Shown here in pieces: positions 29,255 to 39,018 of a DNA stretch of 64,000 nt. The DNA is taken from positions 1,302,001 through 1,366,000 of the forward strand of contig NZ_JACHDP010000001.1 in assembly GCF_014201145.1 (NCBI RefSeq). The letters run 5' to 3'. The DNA comes from Micromonospora parathelypteridis (GTDB lineage: Bacteria > Actinomycetota > Actinomycetes > Mycobacteriales > Micromonosporaceae). Within the stretch, counting starts at the first letter, position 1, and each line of letters opens with the position of its first letter. The position numbers and the translations under genes were made by a program. The notes under the pieces were generated by a model. That model was not told the origin of the DNA and did no database searches. It saw only the letters and a list, made by a program, of their open reading frames with translations.

Positions 29255-29884
29255 ATGCCGCGGTACGCCCGAGCCGAGCGCGAGGCGCTGGCCGATCTCC
29301 TGTTGGCCCTCGGGCCGGACGCCCCGACGATCAACGAGGGCTGGGCGACCCGTGATCTCGCCGCGCACCTGGTACTACGGGAGCGCCGCCCGGACGCGGC
29401 CGGCGGGATCGTGCTGCCGCCGCTGCGCGGCTACGCCGAACGGGTCCGTCGCCAACTCGCGGCGCAGCCCTACCCGGAGCTGGTGGCGCAGGTGCGGCGG
29501 CCGCCGCTGTGGAGCCCGGTCAGCAACCCGGTGACCGACGAGTTGGCCAACACGATGGAGTTCTTCATCCACCACGAGGACGTGCGGCGGGCCGGCTCCG
29601 GGTGGCAACCGCGCGACTTGCCCGCCGGCCTGCAGAGCGCCCTTTGGAAGCGTGCCGCCCCGATGGCTCGGCTCGCGCTGCGCCGCTTTCCGGCGGACCT
29701 CTACGTGCAGGCGCCCGGTCACGGCGAGATGTCCGTCGGTCGGGGCGGCGAACCGGTGCGGCTGGTCGGCCCTCCGGCCGAGCTGGTCCTGTTCCTCTCC
29801 GGTCGCCAACGGGTGGCCCGGGTCCAACTCGACGGTCCGACGGAGACCGCACGTCGTCTACGCGCCGCCAGCCTGGGAATGTAA
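29255..29884 (+). CDS. TIGR03085 family metal-binding protein
   Basis: 209 residues of the DinB/mycothiol-dependent isomerase superfamily. The N-terminal helix (ADLLLALGPDAPTINEGWATRDLAAHLVLRERRP, in parts) carries the conserved TRDLAAHL metal-ligand motif. The pattern EFFIHHEDVRRA in the middle supplies the other His ligands. TIGR03085 is an actinobacterial family of unknown reaction. The ATG follows a TANNNT box directly. Single gene, divergent from the ABC exporter. Confidence 0.88.
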   Translation: MPRYARAEREALADLLLALGPDAPTINEGWATRDLAAHLVLRERRPDAAGGIVLPPLRGYAERVRRQLAAQPYPELVAQVRRPPLWSPVSNPVTDELANTMEFFIHHEDVRRAGSGWQPRDLPAGLQSALWKRAAPMARLALRRFPADLYVQAPGHGEMSVGRGGEPVRLVGPPAELVLFLSGRQRVARVQLDGPTETARRLRAASLGM

Positions 29885-29913
29885 CCCTCTGTACTTAAAC
29901 GGTCACAGCTCAA

Positions 29914-29931
29914 GTGTGGGGTACCCCACAC
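29914..29931. promoter_or_regulatory. Perfect 18-bp palindrome GTGTGGGGTACCCCACAC
   Basis: A perfect, loop-free palindrome 80 bases upstream of the terpene synthase start and 30 bases behind the TIGR03085 stop. A site without a loop suits a dimeric regulator better than a terminator. A TACGCT -10 candidate (29961-29966) lies 30 bases downstream. Confidence 0.55.
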
Positions 29932-30010
29932 CCAGCGACTGGCGCTGATACTTTCTCCCGTACGCTTCACCGCGCCGCTCCGCGCCGGGTGGCGCGAGTG
30001 GGGGCGAATT

Positions 30011-30961
30011 GTGCGAAGTTTCGCGATTTCGGCACTGCGGGAGCCACCGTTTCCGGCGGGGCGCCACAAGGCCACGGATCGGGTGGCGAGCGAGAGCGTC
30101 GAGTGGGCGCGCGCCTTCGACCTGATCGATTCCGGCCACCGGGTTCATCGACTGCGGCGGGCGGATGCCGCGGGCCTGGCCGGGCGGGCCTGCCCGGACG
30201 GGCCAGAGGACGGGCTGCGGCTGCTCACCGACCTGATCTCCTGGCTGTTCGTGATGGACGACGCCTGCGACGAGGACGACCTCGGCGCGGATCCGGCCCG
30301 GCTGGCATCGACCATCGGCGGCCTGCTCGACGTGCTGGACCGGTGCGGCGAGCCGGACCGTCCACCAGGCGTCGACGCCGGCCCGCTCGGTGCCGCGCTG
30401 CACGACCTGTGCCGCCGGACCCGGGCACACGGCCAACCGGAGCAGCTGCTGCGGTTCGTCAGCCAGGTGCAGGCGTACCTGCTGGCACTGCTCTGGGAGG
30501 CGACCAACCGGGAGCGTCGGCGGGTCCCCGAGGTCGCCGAGTACGTGCAGATGCGGCGGCACACCGGCGGCGTACGCCCGTGCCTCACGCTGACCGACCT
30601 GGCGTCGGCGCAACCACCCGGGTCCGCCCAGAACGCCGATCCGGCCCTGGTCGCCCTGGATCTGCTGGCGGTGGACCTGGTCTGCTGGTGCAACGACCTC
30701 TTCTCCTACGGCAAGGAGAGCGAGGTGGACCCGGACGCGCACAACTTGGTAACGGTGATCGCGCGCAACAGCGGCGCGGACGAGGCGACCGCGCTGCGTG
30801 CTGCGGCGAACCGGTTCAACCAGGGGCTGGCGGCGTACCTCGATGCGGAGGAGGCGCTGCTGGCCAGTGGGGACGACGGGATACACCACGCGTTGGCCGC
30901 ACGGCGAAACTGGATCCGGGCCACCTACGACTGGTCACTGGTGGCTGCCCGGTACGCCTGA
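30011..30961 (+). CDS. Class I terpene synthase (cyclase)
   Basis: 316 residues, the length of a single alpha-domain bacterial sesqui- or diterpene synthase. All active-site motifs are present at the expected spacing: Asp-rich DDACDED (83-89), pyrophosphate-sensor Arg182 in EYVQMRRHTGG, Mg-binding NSE triad N228/S232/E236 (NDLFSYGKE) and the C-terminal R314-Y315 pair. Arg182 is exactly 46 residues before the triad. The enzyme should ionise a prenyl diphosphate and cyclise it; the product cannot be read from sequence. The GTG start has GGGGG 6 bases upstream. No prenyltransferase or P450 gene is adjacent. Confidence 0.92.
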   Translation: MRSFAISALREPPFPAGRHKATDRVASESVEWARAFDLIDSGHRVHRLRRADAAGLAGRACPDGPEDGLRLLTDLISWLFVMDDACDEDDLGADPARLASTIGGLLDVLDRCGEPDRPPGVDAGPLGAALHDLCRRTRAHGQPEQLLRFVSQVQAYLLALLWEATNRERRRVPEVAEYVQMRRHTGGVRPCLTLTDLASAQPPGSAQNADPALVALDLLAVDLVCWCNDLFSYGKESEVDPDAHNLVTVIARNSGADEATALRAAANRFNQGLAAYLDAEEALLASGDDGIHHALAARRNWIRATYDWSLVAARYA

Positions 30962-31099
30962 TTCGGCCGTACCGGTCGGTGGGGAGGGATGGCCGGACGA
31001 TCACCAGGGCTAGCCGACGCACCGCGCCAGGCAATACTCTTCGGTAACCACCATGACGTGACGACCGTCACGCCACCACCCCCGAAGGCGGCTACAGCG

Positions 31100-32926
<1,827 letters not shown>

Positions 32927-32931
32927 TCCAG

Positions 32932-32973
32932 CGCCGGTGGCGCCGTGCCCGCTCGGGTGCGGCGCCACCGGCG
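32932..32973. terminator. Bidirectional hairpin terminator between the acyl-CoA ligase and mocR genes
   Basis: Perfect 14-base arms CGCCGGTGGCGCCG (32932-32945) and its complement (32960-32973) with a 14-base loop and a short T-run on the plus strand. It lies 6 bases after the acyl-CoA ligase stop and 17 before the end of the convergent mocR-type gene. Confidence 0.85.
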
Positions 32974-32989
32974 TTTCCGTCGGTGCGGT

Positions 32990-34447
32990 TCAGGCGATGA
33001 CGGAAGGTTCCCGCCACCGCTGCGGCCCGGCCCGGTCCAGGTCGTAGCGGACCGCGGCGATCCGCCCGACGGCCTCCACCAGGTCCGCGGCGGGCAAGGT
33101 GAACGGCAGCCGCAGGAAACGCTCCAGGGTGCCGTCCAGGCCGAACCGGGGGCCGGGTGCCAGTCGTACGCCGACCTCCTCGGTGGCCCGCGCCAGCGCG
33201 CTGGAGACCGGCCCGTCCAACTCGGCCCAGAGCGTCACGCCACCGCGCGGCACGGTGACCCGCCAGTCCGGCAGCCGGTGCGCCAGCGCGCCCAGCAGCG
33301 CGTCGCGCTGGGCGGCCAACTGGACGCGCCGGTCGGCGACGATGGCGTCGGCGTCGGCGAGCAGGTGCACCGCGACCAGTTGGTCCAGCACCGGGCTGGC
33401 CATGTCCACTCCGACCCGGACGGCGGCCAGCCGCTGCACCTGCGGCGCGGAGGCGCGTACCCAGCCGATCCGCAGGCCACCCCAGTAGGGCTTGCTCATC
33501 CCGCCGATGCTGATCACACGGCTGTGTCGGTCGTAGACAGCCACCGGGGGTGGCAGCTCGGTGCCGTCCAACGCGAGGTCCACGAAGGACTCGTCGATGA
33601 TCAGATCGGTGCCGACCGCGTGGGCGGCGGCCACCACGCGCTCGCGGAGCGCGGCGGGCATCAGGTGCCCGGTCGGGTTCTGGAACTCGGGGATCAGGTA
33701 GGCCAGCTTGGGCCGGGTCTGCCGGAGGCTCGCCAGCAGCAGGTCGGGCTCCCAGCCGCCGCCGTCGGTGGCCAGGCCGTGGGTGGTGATCCGGGCTCGC
33801 CGGCCGGCCAGCGCGGCGAGCGCGTTGGGGTAGGTCGGAGACTCGACCAGGACGTTGCCACCAGGGGCCAGGGCGAGTCGCAGCACCAGGTCCAGTGCGT
33901 GCTGGGTGCCGCTGGTGACCATGATCTGGTCGGCCGAGGTGGGCAACCCCCGGGCGGTGTACGCCTCGGCCACCGCCTCGCGCAGCTCGACGATGCCGGT
34001 CGGGTGGTAGCCGGCCCCGCCCAGGTAGCGGGGCAGGTCCTCGGCAGCCGCCCGGGCGGCCGTCAGGAGTTGCGGAGGGGCGGCCAACGCGGCGACGCCG
34101 AGGTCGAGCATCTCCCGGTCGTCCAGCGGGGTCCACAGACCGGTGCTGGCCACCCGGTGGTTGCCGGGCAGCATCGTCCAACTGCCGGCCCCTCGGCGGC
34201 TGGCCAGGTGCCCGGTCTCGCGCAGGTGCCGGTACGCGGCGGTTACCGTGGTCCGGCTGATCCGCAGCGCCTCGGCCAGCTCCCGTTCGGCAGGAAGTCG
34301 GACGCCCAGCGGTAGCCGACCGTCGGCGAGCAGGCCGCGCACAGTGCTGGCCAGGGCGACGTAGTCGGGGCTGCGCCGACGACCCGGCAGGGCGTGCCAC
34401 TGCCCAAGCAGACGCGCCAATTGGACCCCGCGCACCTGACCAGTCAT
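32990..34447 (-). CDS. MocR-family regulator (GntR wHTH fused to aminotransferase domain), YczR type
   Basis: 485 residues. A GntR-type winged HTH (about residues 25-90, PAERELAEALRISRTTVTAAYRHLRE) is joined by a linker to a fold-type I PLP-aminotransferase domain. The PLP lysine lies in ISIGGMSKPYWGGLRIGWV, and the Asp contacting PLP is in LIIDESF. Such proteins are regulators, not enzymes. The neighbour is a divergent YczE-type membrane gene; this MocR-YczE pairing is a recognised subgroup (YczR). The ATG at 34447 has GAGGAG upstream. It probably binds the ATTGGC direct repeats in the shared gap. Confidence 0.92.
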   Translation of the reverse strand: MTGQVRGVQLARLLGQWHALPGRRRSPDYVALASTVRGLLADGRLPLGVRLPAERELAEALRISRTTVTAAYRHLRETGHLASRRGAGSWTMLPGNHRVASTGLWTPLDDREMLDLGVAALAAPPQLLTAARAAAEDLPRYLGGAGYHPTGIVELREAVAEAYTARGLPTSADQIMVTSGTQHALDLVLRLALAPGGNVLVESPTYPNALAALAGRRARITTHGLATDGGGWEPDLLLASLRQTRPKLAYLIPEFQNPTGHLMPAALRERVVAAAHAVGTDLIIDESFVDLALDGTELPPPVAVYDRHSRVISIGGMSKPYWGGLRIGWVRASAPQVQRLAAVRVGVDMASPVLDQLVAVHLLADADAIVADRRVQLAAQRDALLGALAHRLPDWRVTVPRGGVTLWAELDGPVSSALARATEEVGVRLAPGPRFGLDGTLERFLRLPFTLPAADLVEAVGRIAAVRYDLDRAGPQRWREPSVIA

Positions 34448-34462
34448 GGCCACTCCTCGGAT

Positions 34463-34521
34463 ATTGGCTTCTTCCTCCGCGAGGATTGGCACCTAGAGTG
34501 GCATGCATGGCACTGATTGGC
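34463..34521. promoter_or_regulatory. Three ATTGGC direct repeats, candidate MocR operator
   Basis: ATTGGC occurs at 34463-34468, 34485-34490 and 34516-34521, all on the plus strand. Start-to-start distances of 22 and 31 bases are close to two and three helical turns. MocR regulators bind direct repeats rather than palindromes. The third copy lies within the first codons of yczE. Confidence 0.6.
34494..34499 (+). promoter_or_regulatory. -10 box TAGAGT for the yczE-type gene (leaderless)
   Basis: TAGAGT ends 7 bases before the ATG at 34507 and lies just behind the second ATTGGC repeat. Confidence 0.5.
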
Positions 34522-35178
34522 AATCTGCGGCATCGGCCGGTTCGACGATTGGTTCAGCTCTACCTCGGACTCACCCTCTACGGCGTCAGCATGGCCCTCA
34601 TGGTCCGCTCGGACCTTGGCCTCGACCCATGGGACGTGTTCCACCAGGGATTGTCCGAGCTGACCAATCTCTCCTTCGGCACCGTCACCATCGCCGTCGG
34701 CGCGCTGGTGCTGCTGCTCTGGATCCCGCTCCGGCAGCGGCCGGGCCTCGGCACGGTCAGCAACGTCGTGGTGATTGGTCTGGTCGTGGACGCCACCCTG
34801 ACCCTGTTGCCCACCGGTGGCCCACTCGGCGCCCGGATCGCGCTGCTGATCACCGGGATCGTCGCCAACGGCGCCGCCACCGGCCTCTACCTCGGCGCCC
34901 GACTGGGGCCCGGCCCCCGAGACGGGCTGATGACCGGTTTCGTGGCCCGCCGGCCAGGCCGGTCGGTCCGGCTGGTGCGCACCGTCATCGAGGTAACCGT
35001 GCTGGCGCTCGGCTGGCTGCTCGGCGGCACGGTCGGCCTGGGCACCGTCGCCTACGCGCTGGCCATTGGCCCGTTGGCCCAGCTCTTCATCCCGCTCTTC
35101 GCCGTGCCCGACGGCCCCGCGCCCGCATCGGGCGCCGCCGGTCCGGGCACCGCCGCGCCGCCCGCTCCCGCCGGCTGA
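34507..35178 (+). CDS. YczE-like membrane protein
   Basis: 223 residues with five or six membrane helices. The characteristic segment GLTLYGVSMALMVRSDLGLDPWDVFHQGL (in parts) of the YczE/YitT-like family lies at the N-terminus, and a second motif LGPGPRDGLMTGFVARR follows the fourth helix. Function is not established. Regulation by an adjacent MocR protein suggests a link to PLP, amino acids or amino sugars. The ATG 34507 gives MALIGNLRHRP; another ATG at 34503 is out of frame. Ends with a Gly/Ala/Pro-rich tail. Confidence 0.88.
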   Translation: MALIGNLRHRPVRRLVQLYLGLTLYGVSMALMVRSDLGLDPWDVFHQGLSELTNLSFGTVTIAVGALVLLLWIPLRQRPGLGTVSNVVVIGLVVDATLTLLPTGGPLGARIALLITGIVANGAATGLYLGARLGPGPRDGLMTGFVARRPGRSVRLVRTVIEVTVLALGWLLGGTVGLGTVAYALAIGPLAQLFIPLFAVPDGPAPASGAAGPGTAAPPAPAG

Positions 35179-35280
35179 GCCCTCACCGACGGTCGGCGAA
35201 CCGGCACGCCGTGGTGGTACAAGATGCCGGATGGGAGGGTGGGTGTTCCCTTCCGCGACGCGCGCCGTCATCATCACTGC

Positions 35281-35742
35281 ATGGGGGAGAACGGTTGGCG
35301 CTGGACGGACGCCTGGATCTTCGTGTCGCTGGTCATCGCGAGCGGGGCCGGGCGGCACCGTCGGTCAGCGACAAGTCGACGGCCGGAGGGCGTCCGCCTG
35401 ACCGACGTGCTCTCCACCGCCGACCACCTCAACCACACGATCCCGCAGCGGCACGAGGTGGAGGCCGCGGTCCAGCGGCTGGTCGGCGCCGGATTGGTCA
35501 GCGTCGCCGACGGCTGGTTCCGGATCACCGCCGAGGGTGAGCAGCTCTGGCGTACCCGCCCGCGTGCCGGTGTGGCGACGATGGTGGACACCGTGCAGGG
35601 CGTGCTGACCCGCCGGCATGCGCCCGGCAGCGCCGACTGGAGCCTGGACGAGGCCGACCACGCGGCGGCCGTGCAGGAGTACGCCGTCCGCTCGATCCCC
35701 ACGCCCCGCCGGTCACCGGAGGGGCATTCCGGCGGGCGCTGA
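35281..35742 (+). CDS. Hypothetical protein with winged-helix-like region
   Basis: 153 residues from the ATG at 35281 (MGENGWRWTDAWIFVSLVIA). Residues about 40-90 read like a winged helix (LTDVLSTADHLNHTIPQRHE, EAAVQRLVGAGLVSVADGWF). The segment RITAEGEQLW resembles the wing of MarR/PadR-type proteins. No named family is recognised. It is short and soluble except for the slightly hydrophobic N-terminus. It ends 5 bases before the convergent hisF stop, leaving no room for a terminator. Confidence 0.7.
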   Translation: MGENGWRWTDAWIFVSLVIASGAGRHRRSATSRRPEGVRLTDVLSTADHLNHTIPQRHEVEAAVQRLVGAGLVSVADGWFRITAEGEQLWRTRPRAGVATMVDTVQGVLTRRHAPGSADWSLDEADHAAAVQEYAVRSIPTPRRSPEGHSGGR

Positions 35743-35747
35743 CCGGC

Positions 35748-36515
35748 TCAGCGCACCGGGTGGCCGCTGTGCCGCAGCGCGTCCTTGACCTCGGCCACGG
35801 TCAGCTCACCGAAGTGGAAGACACTGGCGGCGAGCACCGCGTCCGCCCCCGCGCCGATCGCCGGCGGGAAATGGGCCACCTCGCCGGCGCCACCGCTGGC
35901 CACCACCGGCACGTCCACGACAGCTCGCACCGCGGCGATCAACTCCAGGTCGAAGCCCGCCTTGGTGCCGTCGGCGTCCATCGAGTTGAGCAGGATCTCC
36001 CCCGCGCCCAACTCGGCGCCGCGGCGCGCCCACTGGACCGCGTCGATCCCGGTGCCGCGCCGACCGCCATGCGTGGTGACCTCGAAGCCACTGGGCGTGC
36101 CACCGTCGGGCGCCCGGCGCACGTCGAGGGAGAGCACGAGCACCTGCCGGCCGAACCGGTCGGCGATCTCCGCGATCAGCTCCGGCCGGGCGATCGCGGC
36201 GGTGTTCACGCCGACCTTGTCCGCCCCGGCGCGCAGCAGCGTGTCCACGTCGGCGACCTGCCGGACCCCGCCACCGACGGTCAGTGGGATGAACACCGAC
36301 TCGGCGGTGCGGCGGACCACGTCGAGCATGGTGCCGCGGTCACTCGAGGACGCGGTGACGTCGAGGAAGGTCAGCTCGTCCGCCCCGGCCCGGTCGTACG
36401 CGGCGGCCAACTCCACCGGGTCGCCGGCGTCGCGCAGGTCGAGGAAGTTGACCCCCTTGACCACCCGCCCGGCGTCCACGTCCAGACAGGGGATCACCCG
36501 TACCGCCACCGTCAT
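35748..36515 (-). CDS. hisF: Imidazole glycerol phosphate synthase, cyclase subunit
   Basis: 255 residues, a TIM barrel that uses ammonia from HisH to convert PRFAR to imidazole glycerol phosphate and AICAR. The catalytic Asp residues are seen in [16 protein letters not shown] and [11 protein letters not shown], and the phosphate-binding glycines in [12 protein letters not shown] and [13 protein letters not shown]. The ATG follows TAGGCT by 6 bases, so hisF starts its own leaderless transcript. It is separated from hisA by the MDR, ohr and ohrR genes. Confidence 0.97.
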   Translation of the reverse strand: MTVAVRVIPCLDVDAGRVVKGVNFLDLRDAGDPVELAAAYDRAGADELTFLDVTASSSDRGTMLDVVRRTAESVFIPLTVGGGVRQVADVDTLLRAGADKVGVNTAAIARPELIAEIADRFGRQVLVLSLDVRRAPDGGTPSGFEVTTHGGRRGTGIDAVQWARRGAELGAGEILLNSMDADGTKAGFDLELIAAVRAVVDVPVVASGGAGEVAHFPPAIGAGADAVLAASVFHFGELTVAEVKDALRHSGHPVR

Positions 36516-36521
36516 GCCACC

Positions 36522-36527
36522 AGCCTA
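36522..36527 (-). promoter_or_regulatory. -10 box TAGGCT for hisF (leaderless)
   Basis: Minus-strand TAGGCT ends 6 bases before the hisF ATG. Confidence 0.55.
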
Positions 36528-36540
36528 TCCCTCCGTACGA

Positions 36541-36575
36541 CCACGGTGGCCGACCCGTCGGGCCGGCCACCGTGG
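36541..36575 (-). terminator. Hairpin terminator of the ohr/MDR unit
   Basis: Perfect 12-base arms (36541-36552, CCACGGTGGCCG; 36564-36575) with an 11-base loop, between the end of the MDR reductase gene and the hisF promoter. It separates the inserted genes from hisF. Confidence 0.7.
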
Positions 36576-36614
36576 GTGCCGTTGGTGCGGGGCCTCGCCG
36601 GAAGGGAACCTTCC

Positions 36615-37613
36615 TCAGACCCGGACGAGCATCTTGCCGAGGTTGTCGCCGCGCAGCAGGCCGAGGAACGCCGCTGGTGCGTTCTCGATGCCGTCCACGA
36701 TCGTCTCGTCGTAAGACAGCGTGCCGTCGGCCAGCCAGCCGGCGACGTCACGGACGAACTCCGCACGGACGTGGCCGTGGTCGCCGACCAGGAACCCACG
36801 CAGGGTGAGTCGCTTGGCGATGATCTGCGCCAGGTTGCGTGGCGCGGCCGGTGGCTCGGTGTCGTTGTACTGCGCGATCATGCCGCAGATGGCGACCCGG
36901 CCGTGCAGCTTCATGGCCGAGATCGCCGCCTCCAGGTGATCGCCACCGACGTTGTCGAAGTAGACGTCGACGCCGTCCGGGGCGGCCTCGCGCAGCGAGG
37001 CGCGGACCGACCCGTCGTGGTAGTCGAAGGCGGCGTCGAAGCCCAACGCCCGCAACCGCTCGACCTTGGCCGCCGAGCCGGCGCTGCCGACCACCCGGCC
37101 GGCACCCTTGAGCTTGGCGATCTGGCCGACCAGGCTGCCCACCGAGCCGGCCGCGGCGGAGACGAAGACCGTCTCGCCGGGTTTCATCGCGGCCACGTCC
37201 AACAACCCGGCGTACGCGGTCAGGCCGGGCATGCCCAGCACGCTCAGGTACGCGCTGACCGGGGCGAGCGTCGGGTCGACCTTACGGGCGGCGGTCGCGT
37301 CGAGCAGCGCGTACTCCCGCCAGCCCAGCCCGTGCAGGACGGTGTCGCCGACGGCGATGTCCGGCGCCTCGCTGGCCACCACCTCGCCGATCGCGCCCCC
37401 GTCCAGCGGCGCGTCGAGCGCGAACGGTGCCACGTACGACTTGACGTCGTTCATCCGTCCGCGCATGTAGGGGTCGACGGACAGGTACTGGTTGCGGACC
37501 ACGATCTGGCCCGGCCCGGGGGTCGGAACGTCAGTCTCGACGAGCCGGAAGGTGTCCTCGGAGGGCCAGCCCACAGGGCGGCTGGCCAGGTGGATCTCGC
37601 GGTTGCTGGTCAC
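36615..37613 (-). CDS. NADP-dependent MDR-family oxidoreductase (LTB4DH/CurA-like)
   Basis: 332 residues. A medium-chain reductase of the zinc-free enone/alkenal type: N-terminal NREIHLASRPVGWPSEDTFR, conserved LSVDPYMRGRM, and NADPH motif VFVSAAAGSVGSLVGQIAKLKGA (in parts). The segment DNVGGDHLEAAI is also family-typical. These enzymes reduce the C=C bond of reactive enones. GTG 37664 would overlap ohr by 4 bases and give 349 residues. GTG 37613 has GAGAGGA upstream and fits the family N-terminus better. Being next to ohr, it may serve peroxide or aldehyde detoxification. Confidence 0.9.
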   Translation of the reverse strand: MTSNREIHLASRPVGWPSEDTFRLVETDVPTPGPGQIVVRNQYLSVDPYMRGRMNDVKSYVAPFALDAPLDGGAIGEVVASEAPDIAVGDTVLHGLGWREYALLDATAARKVDPTLAPVSAYLSVLGMPGLTAYAGLLDVAAMKPGETVFVSAAAGSVGSLVGQIAKLKGAGRVVGSAGSAAKVERLRALGFDAAFDYHDGSVRASLREAAPDGVDVYFDNVGGDHLEAAISAMKLHGRVAICGMIAQYNDTEPPAAPRNLAQIIAKRLTLRGFLVGDHGHVRAEFVRDVAGWLADGTLSYDETIVDGIENAPAAFLGLLRGDNLGKMLVRV

Positions 37614-37660
37614 GGGGGTGGTCGTCCTCTCGTCCGCGGTCGGGGCCTGATTCCGCGACG

Positions 37661-38092
37661 TCACGCGGGCAGGGTCTCGCGGACGGTCAGCGTGACGTCG
37701 ATGTTGCCGCGGGTCGCGTTCGAGTACGGGCAGACCTGGTGGGCCTGCTCGACGAGCTGCTCGGCGGCGTCGCGGGGCACGGCGGGCAGGTCGACGACGA
37801 GTCCCACGGTGAGCCCGAAGCCGCCGCTGCCGTTCGGGCCGATGCCCACCTCGGCGCCGACGACCGAGCCGGTCACGTCGGCCTTGGCCCGACGGGCCAC
37901 CAGTCGCAGCGCGCCGTGGAAGCAGGCCGCGTAGCCGGCGGCGAAGAGCTGCTCGGGGTTGGCGGCGCCGCCGGCGCCACCCATCTCCTTCGGCACGGCC
38001 AGGTCGAGGGTGAAGGTGCCGTCGGAGGTCTCGACGTGGCCGTCGCGGCCGTCGCCGCTCGCGGTCGCGGACGCGGTGTAGAGAACCTGCAT
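37661..38092 (-). CDS. ohr: Organic hydroperoxide resistance protein
   Basis: 143 residues, the usual Ohr length. The two redox cysteines are Cys57 (AACFHGAL) and Cys121 (QVCPYSNATRGN), which reduce organic hydroperoxides with a lipoylated or dithiol donor. N-terminal MQVLYTASATASGDGRDGHV contains the conserved Arg. The open frame extends upstream across ohrR, but ATG 38092 is the family start; a GTG three codons upstream is possible. It directly follows ohrR on the same strand. Confidence 0.95.
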   Translation of the reverse strand: MQVLYTASATASGDGRDGHVETSDGTFTLDLAVPKEMGGAGGAANPEQLFAAGYAACFHGALRLVARRAKADVTGSVVGAEVGIGPNGSGGFGLTVGLVVDLPAVPRDAAEQLVEQAHQVCPYSNATRGNIDVTLTVRETLPA

Positions 38093-38097
38093 GATGG

Positions 38098-38544
38098 TCA
38101 CTGCTCCTTCTGTCGGTGGATGGTGTCGGTGACCCGGGTGAGGGTGTCGCGCAGCGCGACCAGCTCGGTGATGCCGAGTCCGGTGGCCCGGGCGATCTGC
38201 AGCGGGACCTCGTCCACCTGCTGCCGCAGCGCCCGGCCCTGCTCGGTGAGGCCCACCTCGACCCGCCGCTCGTCGCGGGCCGACCGCCGCCGGACCACCA
38301 GGCCCGCCCCCTCCAGCCGCTTGAGCAGCGGGGAGAGCGTGCCGGAGTCCAGCCGCAGCTCGGCCCCCAGCTCGGACACCGTGGGGGCGTCGTCGGGGCG
38401 TTCCCAGAGCACCAGCAGCACCAGGTACTGCGGGTAGGTCAGCCCGAGCTCGTCGAGGATCGGCCGGTAGACGTCGGTCAGTGCGCGCGACGCGGCGTAG
38501 AGCGCGAAGCACACCTGCCGGCGCAGCACCAGGTCATCGGTCAC
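38098..38544 (-). CDS. ohrR: MarR-family organic peroxide sensor
   Basis: 148 residues. The peroxide-sensing Cys is Cys12 in LRRQVCFALYAASRAL, and the winged HTH follows (PTVSELGAELRLDSGTLSPL, RRSARDERRVEV). The conserved Tyr pair of OhrR lies in LGLTYPQYLVLLVLWE. The GTG start at 38544 follows TATGGT by 6 bases. Oxidation of Cys12 should release it from the operator at 38566-38583 and induce ohr. Earlier in-frame codons to 38577 lie in that operator and are not used. Confidence 0.95.
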   Translation of the reverse strand: MTDDLVLRRQVCFALYAASRALTDVYRPILDELGLTYPQYLVLLVLWERPDDAPTVSELGAELRLDSGTLSPLLKRLEGAGLVVRRRSARDERRVEVGLTEQGRALRQQVDEVPLQIARATGLGITELVALRDTLTRVTDTIHRQKEQ

Positions 38545-38550
38545 CGCTGA

Positions 38551-38583
38551 ACCATAGCCCACAATTAAGTTGCGCACAACTTA
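38551..38583 (-). promoter_or_regulatory. ohrR promoter and OhrR operator
   Basis: The minus-strand -10 TATGGT is at 38551-38556, 6 bases before the ohrR GTG. Upstream lies the inverted repeat TAAGTTG-CGCA-CAACTTA (38566-38583), over the expected -35 position. It matches the AT-rich OhrR boxes known from Streptomyces and Bacillus in type. Confidence 0.75.
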
Positions 38584-38628
38584 TCTGGCCGTGATCCGGC
38601 CAGGACGACGGTCACCGCCGGGCGTACC

Positions 38629-39018
38629 TCAGCGATCGCCGAGGTACGCCTCCACCTCCACCTCGACCAGGTGCTCCGGGTCCAGCAGACCGGCCACCAC
38701 CACCAAGGTCGCCGCCGGCCGGACCGCGCCGAAGACCGCGTTGTGCGCCCGGCCCACCTCGTCGGCGTGCAGCCGGTCGGTCACGTACATCCTGGTCCGG
38801 ACCACGTCGCCCGGCTCCGCGCCCACCTCGGCGAGCGCGGCCAGCGCGATCCGCAACGCCTGCGCGGTCTGCGCCGCGGCATCACCGACATGCACCACCC
38901 GACCGTCCACGGTGGCCGTGCAACCGGCCGTCCAGGCCCGCTCACCGGCCCGCACCACCCGGGAGTAGCCGTACCGCTGCTCCCACGGACCGCCCGAGCC
39001 GAGCCGGGTGGTCGTCAC
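38629..39018 (-). CDS. RidA family protein
   Basis: 129 residues of the YjgF/YER057c/UK114 fold. Members hydrolyse reactive enamines/imines from PLP enzymes. The family motif [12 protein letters not shown] contains the Arg that binds the substrate carboxylate, and the C-terminal EVEVEAYLG is typical. The GTG at 39018 overlaps the hisA stop by 4 bases, so it is part of the his operon. A RidA-like gene behind hisA also occurs in Streptomyces. Confidence 0.9.
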   Translation of the reverse strand: MTTTRLGSGGPWEQRYGYSRVVRAGERAWTAGCTATVDGRVVHVGDAAAQTAQALRIALAALAEVGAEPGDVVRTRMYVTDRLHADEVGRAHNAVFGAVRPAATLVVVAGLLDPEHLVEVEVEAYLGDR

